Assembly (NCBI GenBank): GCA_037179385.1
Contig: CM074179.1
Location: 31,501,903 to 31,565,902 of the forward strand
Direction of reading: 5' to 3'
Length of the DNA stretch: 64,000 nucleotides
DNA from: Holothuria scabra
Lineage: Eukaryota; Echinodermata; Holothuroidea; Aspidochirotida; Holothuriidae
Below are positions 25,001 to 37,100 of the stretch, piece by piece; position 1 is the stretch's first letter, and the number at the start of each line of letters is the position of its first letter. Below the pieces are notes generated by a model. It searched no databases. It saw only the letters and a program-made list of their open reading frames with translations, and was not told the DNA's origin. The translations under genes and the position numbers were made by a program.

Positions 25001-28000
25001 GAGGTTCATATCCAGTGAATCAGAGGTGAAATTATAGAACAGTAAAAGAACCCTTTCTTTGCCTGACAAAACATTTGTATTAACCCCTGTTTTGTGATGA
25101 AAAATCCCATATTTCCTCCTATAATGTGCATGCAGAGCAATACAAAGCATGTAGGCCTGGAAATCACTTACAGCATGTGTACACTAGCTACAAGCTGTTA
25201 GTTTTGTCATCATATTGCAATATGACATAAATGTTTGTGATAAGCTTCATCACTGAAAGACAGTTCCAATGGTAAAAAGGGCTTGAAGCCTGGGAAAGGA
25301 CTTTTTGTTCGGGAAATTTTGACTAGAATTTCCTACTGAATTTTAGCGACATGTACATGGGTTCAACACAACCGTAAACAGTAATCCTCATTTAATCGTT
25401 GTTTCATATTTTCTTTTTGACAGCTGTTTGCTTGCCTTTCTTGAAGCTTCTAGCAGTGCCTGTCAGTAGAACTGCACTCTCAACCATAGTAAAACAGAAT
25501 GAACAGGGTGAGTGTAGAAACTGTTGTTACTAAATGTGTACAGTACCAGTTCTAAAATTTTGAGGTGTGTAAACACAATCACGTACCACTCACTTACCTG
25601 AAATCAATGTGAGGAGGGCAGTTTCTTGCCCTCCTAGATAAAGCATGTGGACTCAGATTAATCTATTAAAGTTTAATAAAACCTGCTGATTGTGATTCAT
25701 ACAGCCAGGACTGGAAAAAGTGTTTTATTTACCAGGAAGAGAGTAAAATTATTTCCCATGAAGGGAATAGAATTTCCCACAATTCTCTTAATATTTTCAT
25801 GTACAGAAAAGGGAAATTTTCCTCTAAATTGTACAATTTCCTTTCAAATGGGCACATTTCCCTGGAAGGAGCCTCCCAGATTCCCAACCCTTCTTCACCC
25901 ATGCATACAGTACCTGGAAATTCTAAAACTCAAGGCTTGCTGTACTGAACACTTGATCTGAATTGAGAGCTGAATTTGTGTAGCAGCTGTGTGTGTACTG
26001 TACATTGTAATATTTGAGAACAACCTGAATTAAATGCTGGAATTATGTGGGCTTTATTTCTAGATAGTTACAGGAACTAAACAAGGTACATTGGGCACCT
26101 AATTTGTTTAGTTTAATAGTTAATTAGATGCTAGCTATTTAACAACATGACTGTGTTATATAGTGTCAACAAAATAGGTGGATAGGCAGTTAATGTACCT
26201 TTCAAGTTTAAATACCATTCAAGCTCTCCCCTTTGTCCTCTTATGGCAGGCAGGGAATACCATGGGCATTCTACACCTCCAAGCCCACATCAAAGTTTGG
26301 TATATACAACATGTCCAAATGCATGAACAGGGTTTGATGGATGTTGGTATAGGATTTATTACTATAGCAGCAGTAACTAAAGCAAGATGAATTGAGTGAG
26401 GAATTTTTGTAGAGTTAGTTTGTTATCCTCAACAAAGTCTGCAACCTCAACCCTTATGCCCTAGCTCTGTGCAAAAAGTTGAGCCCTGATTTTGTGTTGG
26501 AGGTGTTTGTGACCTGGGGCCCATTCCACAAAGACTTACGCACAATCTTAAGTTTGATTCCCCATACTTAAATCAACAGTAAATCATACTTAAGATTGTG
26601 AGTAACTCTTTGTGGAACGGGTTCCAGAATACTTGTTGGAACAATGTTATGTATAAAATATTTATTTAGGTGGTAAATTTTGTACTTATTCTTAAGTAAT
26701 AGTATTATGATACTGATGAGTAGCTGCAGTGTCACTTTCTTGAAAAGGAAAAAGCGTTGAACATAAAGGGAAAACGCAGTCACACAACTTGAATTAATAG
26801 TGTAGCAGACAAAAAACATTGTGCTACACTGGCCAGTTCAGCACGGTTTAGCCTAATGCTTGGGTTTTCTTGAAAATCCAACCCCTTCAACCCACTATCC
26901 TTTGTTTTGCTGTAAGACCCCAATTTAACACTGCAGTATACTGTACATACTGTAGGGTTTGTCTTGTATGAGAATAGCTCCATGCAAACCTACAGTGTGT
27001 AACGGGTGTTTTCAACACGGAATAAGTTGCCTTACAACTTTGTGCAGTTAGGTAAATGGCAGTGAAAAGCAGCTACTGTAAGTGACGTGATGTCTGTTGA
27101 TTTTTTGCCTGGCACTGGGCATGGCTAACACGTTATGATGTCACATGAAAACATTTGGAAAAAATACCCTATGCTCAATTTCATCACAAAACTGTTCTCA
27201 GTACCAATTCTGTGCCCATTTAAGCATTGAAAATGGCTATGAAGGTTGAAATTTGATAGCACTTTATTGTATCTTAGAATAAACTGAAAGGAGATGTAGC
27301 CCTTCAATGCTCTGGAAGTAATTTGATCTCGTTTTTGCCAGCACTTATTTCAGGAATTTTTGTAAGTTGTTAATTAAACCCCAAAGTTGTTGGGCTTCTA
27401 TTGTACCAGAATGGTAATTAAATCTGCTGCTCATTGAAGCAGTTAATAGGAGTAATGAACCAGGGGTCAGGTACAAATAATTGGCAACCACTTTTTTCCC
27501 CCTAAAAACTGCGGTAGCCGTGACGGATCTCCATAATGGGTAATATTCTGTGATGACACTTTATACCAGATCTGACTGTGGTTATGGAATATCATTTTAA
27601 GTTGTTTGATGGTCAATATCTTAATTGACATCACATATTGATCCTGCTTGGAATAACCTTTCACCAAAATATATGCCCAAAATTTAACTCTATTCATATT
27701 TCAGTCTGCTAAGATAGGTCAGCCTGGTCATGCAGGTGTATCAAAACTTTTTTCATCTGTTTAGGTAAAAAAAGCTGCTTCAGTGTAGTACTAATTCACT
27801 GCGGCCAGTTCCATTGTTTATCATAATAGCATGATGAACGGTCCCTCGTACTTTTTGTGACATTCTTCCTCTCTGCCTGGTTAACTATTGCTTCAGGGGG
27901 GAAAAGAAGCCCACTACATGCAGACTTGATTGAGTCAAGTTTCATATCTGATTCATTGATTGACAGTGAAAGATGTGTTTCAACACACCAAAAGTTACGT

Positions 28001-31000
28001 AACATTTGGGGTTAGCTACCAGGTCAGTCAGCATGTGTTAATTCCTTTTCACGCAGTGTGAACACAATGAAAACATAGCTCATTTGAGGTCACAGCAGAT
28101 CATGTAACAAACTCAGATATTAATGGTTTCTCTTCATACCGCCTTTGATGTACTGGGGTGTCTGTGGTGCTTTTTCAAGAAGAGACGTCACAGCATGGCC
28201 AGTCTATTGTACCTTTACACAGTGTACAGTGTAAGCTATCATCATATGTTTGGCCTATTTTTGTACATACTGTTGTGCAGTTATTCACCATTAATTCCTT
28301 TTTTGTACAGCACATTCCATTGTGTAGTCACTTTCTAGATTTGTTGAAGTTTAGCCTTTAATTATGTCAGTGGCAGTCAACCATCCATGTGTTTAGAATA
28401 GTTGGCAGGTTTCAAGTTAATATTAGATTTATTGCAAAAGAAAAAAATTTATTGGTTGAAGAAATGGGGGAATCAAAGCTTTTGAAAACACTTATGGCTT
28501 GACCCTCTAAATTTGTCATGCAGTTGTATGGAACTGCAAATGAGTCAACTATGAGAACTAAACAAAAAGGTCATTCTTTCACACAAACTTTAAAGGGTCA
28601 AATTGAACCTTCAGTGGATCAAAATGAGATCATCATTAATGGCTTAGCAGAAGGACTGGACCCTCCAGTTGGTGACTGGACCCTCCAGTTGCTTACCTCT
28701 GTTGTACAGTAACTGTTTTGCTTGATGCTTCACATAGGCAATGGCCAGAGGAGGGGTAAAATCCAGTACTCCACAACTGGAAAAAAGGCTTTGGGTGCTA
28801 CTGTACTGCATTAAACTAGAAAGATGTAATGACAGTCAACTCTCACCCCAAATCACAATTTTTGTAGTCGCCCACAGAAAATCCCAGTTGGCACAGTACT
28901 TCGATTTACAGCAAGTTAAAAAAATGCAGAGGACTGTAGCTCATATTACACAGCATGTACTGAGGGTGTTTTGATTAATACATATTGAGGTCTTGTTTAC
29001 TCACCCTGAAGTAATAAACTGAAATTGTGTCAGCCTAGGATGAAGATGAGTTTTTAGACAGTTGTGAGAGGGACTTTAAATAGGTAGGAGAATTGGAACT
29101 TTTTGGGGTGAGAAGATTAGGCCTTTATTAAAGTTGAGGCATAAAACCCCCATCTCCAGTAATCTGATCTAACCTACATATTTTTTCTAACCACCAGTGA
29201 ATACCGTTTCTTTGATCTCAGGTACATTGTTTGCATTGATTGGTATCATGGACAACTTGGCTTCAGTCATTTTTCCCGTCTTCCTACAAGCTGTTTATAC
29301 TGCAACCGTCTCCTCCTTCCATCAGTTCGTTTTCTACTTGGCAGCCGGACTGATTTTGATACCAACATTTCTGACTATGTAAGTTGTATTCTATGCTTTG
29401 ACAAGTAGTAGGCCTACTGAAAACAGTTTTACTTTTGCCTCAAAATTTCAATGCTTTATAGCAGCTTGACAGGTACTGTAGTACGATGTCTTAAAACGCA
29501 GTCATTTTTCACCCCATACTACTATTTTACTGCCAGTCTACACAAATTTTAAATTGGCACAGCTCTTTGATTGGCCACAAATTCAAAAAAAGGAGAGTAG
29601 CTCATATTAGACATCATGTACTGAGAGTGTTTTGATTACACATTAGGGCCTTGCACACCCTGAAACAATAAACTAGGATTGTGTCTGCATGGATTTGGAT
29701 GAGTTTATTACAGGTATGGGAGGGGCCAGAAGTAGTTATGTTGGGAGATGTCTGGGGTGATGAATATTATGCATTTGAGTTGGACTTCATATGGTTCTGG
29801 TATTGCTACATACAGTAACAGTGTAAACTGTACCTTGTTGTATAACCTGTGGTACTGTGTTAGCCAAATTGTGTTTTGTTATACCTCATATTTAGACTGT
29901 TTGGTTTTGGCACTGCTAGTCTTGCTGCATGCGTAAGGTTGCATCTCCTATCTGACCTGTGTGTCATAGTGTGTTGGTTTATCTCATTTTGCAGGGCTGA
30001 ACATTAACTTTAAAATCAACGTGCCTCGTGGGACAAGCAACTTAATTTACTTGCTTTGATAAACTTTTACTCACCATGAAGTGGCAGATAATTAGACCCA
30101 TTGAGGAATGAGTGAAGTGTACTTTCAGTCATGTCGGAAACAATAGCCTTAGAACAATCTCGTCAGGAACTGTTCTCAGTACTAATTATATGCCCATTTA
30201 AGCATTTGAAAATGACCATGAAGGTTGACATTTGATCGCACTTTATCTCAGAATAAGTTGAAAGGGAATGTAGCCCTTCAGTGCACTTTAAGTAATTTGA
30301 TATTCCCTTTTTGCCAGCACTTATTTCAGGATTTGTTGTTATTTGAACCCCCAAAGTTGTTGGGCTTCTGTTGTACCAGAATGGTAATCATATCTGCTGC
30401 TCATTGAAGCAGCTAATAGGAGTAATGAACCAGTGGTCGGGTACTATAATTCGGAACCGCAGTTTTTCCCTAAAAACTGTGGTAGCCATGACAGATCTCC
30501 TTAAAGGCTAATATCCCGTAATGGTCTTCGTTGCAGTTGTGAATTCTGTGGACTGAAGACAATACAAAATGGGGATGAACATTCGCTGAGTAGACAGTCA
30601 TATCTGTGTGCATGCGTAAACAGTATACCCTGTACAAGTGCATTTAGTCTTGTGACATAGCTAGAAATACCAAATTTTTGAACTTGTCTTTTGAACCAGG
30701 CGTTTCATAGAGTTTGGAAAAACAGGTACATGTACACGTGGGCTAACTCCTGGCACACCTAGATGAAGAGTAGGAGCTGATATAAATCTATTTAAGTATA
30801 GAATATGTCACACCTTCCACACTCCTTAATTTTTCAGAAGGGTTTAATTTGTAGCCTTCCTGAAATATTTAAAACTCAAGGCATGGTTATCTGGAATATA
30901 TTTCAGATGGTAGCAGTGATCTTCAACATGAAAGTTGTCCCTTGTAAGGGAACCAATGCTGACAGGACATTTTTGATGTTATGATCATTCCCCCACCCCT

Positions 31001-31154
31001 GCTTCCTTCCACTTTGTCAAACCTGGCATTAATCATGAGTGCATGACCCTGTTAGTTACTTTGATCAATATAGCCCTTCTGTCTTTTATTGGTGATGGGT
31101 TTTTGGTTTCGATGATAAGAGAAACCTATGCAATCATGATGGTGTGTGTATGTA

Positions 31155-31187
<33 letters not shown>

Positions 31188-34100
31188 GTTTGTGACACTT
31201 TGCTTGTTAGCACGATATCTCAAGATAGAAATGTCTGACAATTTTCAAACTTGATACATGGATGACCCATATTGAGAGGAAGAACCCTATTGTTTTTGGC
31301 GGAGGTCAAAGGTCATCTGGGGTCAGCAGGGGTCAATTTCTGAAAACTTTGTTAGCACGATATCTCAAGATAGGAAACTTGTATAGATTTCATATTTGGT
31401 ATGTGGATGCGTTATGGTCAGAAGATGGTCCCTATTGTTTTGACGGAGGTCAATGGTCATCTGGGGTCACCGGGGGTCAAAGTCTGAAAATCTCGTTAGC
31501 ACAATATCTCAAGATAGGAAACTTGGATAGATTTCATATTTGGTATGTGGATGCATTATGGTCAGAAGATGGTCCCTATTGTTTTTGGTGGAGGTCAAAG
31601 GTCATCTGGGGTCACCAGGGGTCAATTTCTGAAAACTTTGTTAGCACGATATCTCAAGATAGGAAACTTGTATAGATTTCATATTTGGTATGTGGATGCG
31701 TTATGGTCAGAAGATGGTCCCTATTGTTTTTGACGGAGGTCAAAGGTCATCTGGGGTCACCGGGGGTCAAAGTCTGAAAATCTCGTTAGCACAATATCTC
31801 AAGATAGGAAACTTGGATAGATTTCATATTTGGTATGTGGATGCATTATGGTCAGAAGATGGTCCCTATTGTTTTTGGTGGAGGTCAAGGGTCATCTGGG
31901 GTCACCAGGGGTCAAAGTCTGAAAATCTTATTAGCACAATATTTCAAGATAGGGAACTTGGATAGATTTCATATTTCGTATGTGTATGTGTTATGGTCAG
32001 AAGATTGTTCGTATTGTTTTCGGTGGAGGTCAAAGGTCATCTGGGGTCACCGGGGGTCATAGTCCGAAAAACTTGTCAACACAATATCTCAAGGGAGAAA
32101 AATTGGATAGATTTCATATTTGGTTTGTGGATGTGTTTTGGTCAGAAGATGGTCCCTATTGTCTTTGGTGGAGGTCAAAGGTCATCTGGGGTCACCAGGG
32201 ATCAAAGTCTGAAAATGTTATTAGCACGATATTTCAAGATAGGGAACTTGGATAGATTTCATATTTGGTATGTGGATGTGTTATGGTCAGAAGATGGTTC
32301 ATGTTGTTTTCGGTGGAGGTCAAAGGTCATCTGGGGTCACCGGGGGTCAAAGTCTCAAAATTTTGTCAACACAATATCTCAAGATAGGAAACTTGGATAG
32401 ATTTCATATTTAGTACGTGGATGCGTTTTGGTCAAAAGATGGGCCCTATTGTTTTTGGTGGAGGTCAAAGGTCATCTGGGGTCACCAGGGGTCAAAGTCT
32501 GAAAATGTTATTAGCACGATATTTCAAGATAGGAAACTTGGATAGATTTCATATTTGGTATGTGGATGTGTTATGGTCAGAAGATTGTTCATATTGTTTT
32601 TGGTGGAGGTCAAAGGTCATCTGGGGTCACTGGGGGTCAAAGTCTGAAAATCTTGTCAACACAATATCTCAAGGGAGGAAACTTGGATAGATTTCATATT
32701 TGGTTTGTGGATGCGTTTTGGTCAGAAGATGGTTCATATTGTTTTTGGTGGAGGTCAAAGGTCATCTGGGGTCACCGGGGGTCAAAGTCTGAAAATCTTG
32801 TCAATACAATATCTGAAGGGAGGAAACTTGGATAGATTTCATATGTAGTTTGTGGATGCGGTTTGGTCAGAAGGTGGTCCCTATTGTTTCTGGTGGAGGT
32901 CAAAGGTCATCTGGGGTCAGCAGGTGTCAAAGTGTGAAAATCTTATTAGCACGATATTTCAAGATAGGGAATATGGATAGATTTCATATTTGGTATGTGG
33001 GTGTGTTATGGTCAGAAGATGGTACCTTTTGTTTTCGGTAGAGGTCAAAGGTCATCTGGGGTCACCGGGGGTCAAAGTGTGAAAATCTTGTCAGCACGAT
33101 ATTTCAAGATAGGGAACTTGGATAGATTTCATATTTGATATGTGGATGTGTTATTGTCAGAAGATGGTTCATATTGTTTTTGGTGGCAGTCATAGGTCAT
33201 CTAGGGTCACTGGGGGTCAAAGTCTGAAAATCTTGTCAACACAATATCTCAAGGGAGGAAACTTGGATAGATTTCATATTTGGTTTGTGGATGCGTTTTG
33301 GTCAGAAGATGGTTCATATTGTTTTTGGTGGAGGTCAAAGGTCATCTGGGGTCACCGGGGGTCAAAGTCTGAAAATCTTGTCAATACAATATCTGAAGGG
33401 AGGAAACTTGGATAGATTTCATATGTAGTTTGTGGATGCGGTTTGGTCAGAAGGTGGTCCCTATTGTTTCTGGTGGAGGTCAAAGGTCATCTGGGGTCAC
33501 CAGGGATCAAAGTCTGAAAATGTTATTAGCACGATATTTCAAGATAGGGAACTTGGATAGATTTCATATTTGGTATGTGGATGTGTTATGGTCAGAAGAT
33601 GGTTCATGTTGTTTTCGGTGGAGGTCAAAGGTCATCTGGGGTCACCGGGGGTCAAAGTCTCAAAATTTTGTCAACACAATATCTCAAGATAGGAAACTTG
33701 GATAGATTTCATATTTAGTACGTGGATGCGTTTTGGTCAAAAGATGGGCCCTATTGTTTTTGGTGGAGGTCAAAGGTCATCTGGGGTCACCAGGGGTCAA
33801 AGTCTGAAAATGTTATTAGCACGATATTTCAAGATAGGAAACTTGGATAGATTTCATATTTGGTATGTGGATGTGTTATGGTCAGAAGATTGTTCATATT
33901 GTTTTCGGTGAAGGTCAAAGGTCATCTGGGGTCACTGGGGTCAAAGTCTGAAAATCTTGTCAACACAATATCTCAAGGGAGAAAACTTGGATAGATTTCA
34001 TATTTGGTTTGTGGATGCGTTTTGGTCAGAAGATGGTTCATATTGTTTTTGGTGGAGGTCAAAGGTCATCTGGGGTCACCGGGGGTCAAAGTCTGAAAAT

Positions 34101-37100
34101 CTTGTCAATACAATATCTGAAGGGAGGAAACTTGGATAGATTTCATATGTAGTTTGTGGATGCGGTTTGGTCAGAAGGTGGTCCCTATTGTTTCTGGTGG
34201 AGGTCAAAGGTCATCTGGGGTCAGCAGGTGTCAAAGTGTGAAAATCTTATTAGCACGATATTTCAAGATAGGGAATATGGATAGATTTCATATTTGGTAT
34301 GTGGGTGTGTTATGGTCAGAAGATGGTACCTTTTGTTTTCGGTAGAGGTCAAAGGTCATCTGGGGTCACCGGGGGTCAAAGTGTGAAAATCTTGTCAGCA
34401 CGATATTTCAAGATAGGGAACTTGGATAGATTTCATATTTGATATGTGGATGTGTTATTGTCAGAAGATGGTTCATATTGTTTTTGGTGGCAGTCATAGG
34501 TCATCTAGGGTCACTGGGGGTCAAAGTCTGAAAATCTTGTCAACACAATATCTCAAGGGAGGAAACTTGAATAGATTTCATATTTGATTTGTGGATGCAT
34601 TATAGTCAGAGGATGGTCTCTATTGGTTTTGGTAAAGGTCAAAGGTCATCTGGGGTCACCGGGGGGGACAACAATATCACAAGGTAGGGAACTTGGATAG
34701 ATTCCATATTTGGAATGTGAATGGGTTAAAGTTAGGAGATGGTCCCTACAGAGATGCCAAGTATCTTGATTTAGGTGGAATAATTACCATTTTCACCCTC
34801 AATTCCGCAATTACGAATATCCTCCAAAAATTGCTCTTTTCACATGTTAAGGATCTTTGTTGAAATCTCAAAGTGTCTAGCTCCCAAAACTGAAAAGTTT
34901 AGGCCAAAATTGTATGGTTCGAATGAGCAAGCGGGCTAGTACTTTCTGCCTAGGCTTAACGTAGGCCTAAGTTAGGCCTAGCCGATGCTACATCTTTCAC
35001 AAAGCAGAATCGAGTACTGAAGAGGATCAACAAAATCCACTTGGCCAAGAACATCAAAAATATTTAAAAGGCATTGGTAAAAAACCCTTATACAACAATC
35101 TGCAGTACTTTTGTGAGCTTTAGGTGTAAAGTTTTTCCCTGCAATGTAATTTTCTTCATCATGTCTAATGTCTTGGCACTTTTGCCATTGCCTAATGTAT
35201 AGCATATATGTACATTTTGAACCTATTCTACACATGTATGTTTCTGTGTAATATCCTAAGGCTAGCCTTGTGGGAAATTAAGCTTTCCTACCAATATTTT
35301 ATTTGTTCTAGAACATGATATAAAGCATGCAGCAGCATATTTTGGTAGCAGGGTGGTATCTGCAGCGGGGGAAAACTTACGAAATTCTCCCATATATATT
35401 AGTGTTATGAGAAGCTGTTCAAAAGTCCTCCCATATATATTAGTGTTACAAAGTGTCATTGCAAAATAATGTCTTGACTCTGCAGTATTTATGGGGTTGG
35501 TTCAAACCTCTGCACTGAAATCTAACCCTCATCAAAGTCTTAAAAGTATTATTAAACCTTTCAGCTGGAAAGGATGGGGAGAGGGTCCTTAGTTTACAGT
35601 GTTGTGAACTTTCAAGACTTTTTGCAGGTAATTATACAAAACCATCAAAACCATCATTATGTCATTTCTTAATTGTACCATGGTTTTTTAGGGTTGCCCT
35701 AGCATGAGGGGGGTCCACTTTTGAAGAAGGTTTGCATGATTCCTATTTTTCATTTCTTGAAGTCAGCTCGAAGCCTTTTGAAATTGCAATGTGTAGAGGT
35801 TAAAGGATTTGTAGGGTCACTGGTGGTCAAAATGTGAATGACAACCTTGTTTAATAGGTGTTAACACATCTTAAAGTGGGAGACTTAAATAGATTTCACG
35901 TGTGGTTTGTGAATGCTTATGGTAAGAAGATGATCCCTATTTTTGGTGGGGGGGACAAAGGTCATGTGGGAAAACAAAATTATTTTTTGAACATGTTAGT
36001 ATAACATTTAAATGAGAAGATAATAGTACATGATAGGATTATTTGAAACGGAACGTTTGTGTATCATCGAAACCTCAATGCAGTTTTGCATTCTGGTTTT
36101 CTATCATCCTGTGAGCTTCTCTCATGTTTGGTGTCATGATGAAAGAAAATGTTATTACTGTGTCATCCTCATTTAAATTGCCGTCACATTTGAAGCTAAG
36201 CCCATGAAATTGATTTAGGTTGTGTGATAGATTCAAAGTTCTGTATGTTGTGCATTTACAAGATTAAAAACCAAATTATGGAGGAATTTCATTTTTTCTC
36301 AAAGAAACCAGAATTGAATGATGGTAAGAAGAGTAAAACCCCTGGTTGACTGCTGAAATTTAATTTTTTTGGGGAAAAATTAAGACTTATGATAGTTAAG
36401 ATCATGTTTTTATATGTGTCCATGCTGGGTAAACACTTAAAAACAAAGACCATGCTCTATGAAATTCTTTCTTTTTTTTCAGTACTAAATATTTACATTT
36501 TAGTTTTTAAAAAGTCTGGAAAAAGTCAGTATTTCAAAAAAGTGAGAACCTTAAAGAAGGTCTTAAGTCCTGTACTAATCCACTACTGTAGTCAGTATTA
36601 TGACACTGATACTTAGCTACTCTACGATGCCACTTCTTATTACCAGGGGGCAGGAATAATGATGTTTGCTTTGTGAAATTACACGTGTACTTTCAAGAAC
36701 CACAGGACATGCAGGCCTCGATTTTCAGAAAAATTTATGGTAGTCCTTCGGGCAACCATGTCACTATTTGAAGTTGTCCGCAAACAAATTTGGTTGTCCG
36801 AAATACTTTTTGCACAATTACAAAACAGTTATTGTGTTTATTTGTATTGTTAGTCTCAAAAAATAAAAAGAGATGAATTTTGAGAGACAAAAACACTTGG
36901 AAATCTGAAATATTGCATGATAGAAAAAGTCGAAAGTGCTGATCAGCCAGCAGTATACGTTTTCAATCAGATAAAGCAAGCTGCTGTATAATTTATTGTG
37001 AGAGAAAAATGCTTGTCCATCAGACAACCAACCTTTAACTTTTGGTTGTCCATATGGAATTTCAGTTGTCCCGGACTATCGGACAACCACGAAAATCGAG

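Larger units (their letters stand above)
23709..25423 (+). other. Intron of the SLC46-like gene
   Basis: This 1715-bp phase-1 intron holds a SINE-like tail at about 24040-24190 and a short tandem repeat of roughly 143-bp units at 24390-24850. The open frame at 24752-25018 lies mostly in that repeat and is not considered coding. Confidence 0.7.
25508..29221 (+). other. Intron of the SLC46-like gene
   Basis: This 3714-bp phase-1 intron is packed with repeats: a nested repeat at 25548-25945, the hairpin element at 26518-26630, a 0.4-kb repeat copy at 27120-27540, another at 27826-28200, and a MITE-like copy at 28838-29125. Confidence 0.7.

Noticed and set aside
29994..30012. Alternative terminal exon after CTCATTTTGCAG
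   Set aside because: A fair acceptor in the right phase, but it adds only three residues before a stop. It cannot be excluded without transcripts.
30536..30660. Alternative terminal exon of the transporter after TCTTCGTTGCAG
   Set aside because: The phase fits and gives a 40-residue tail, but the site lies at the edge of repeat R1 and the tail is Cys-rich and unlike a carrier C-terminus. The exon at 37443 with a poly(A) signal is preferred.
31262..34345. A ladder of 60-137-residue + strand frames with repeated sequence (FHIWYVDVLWSEDG and similar)
   Set aside because: Starts recur every 145 bases, which is not a multiple of three, so the frames shift with each monomer and end wherever a variant creates a stop. 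They are translations of a satellite.
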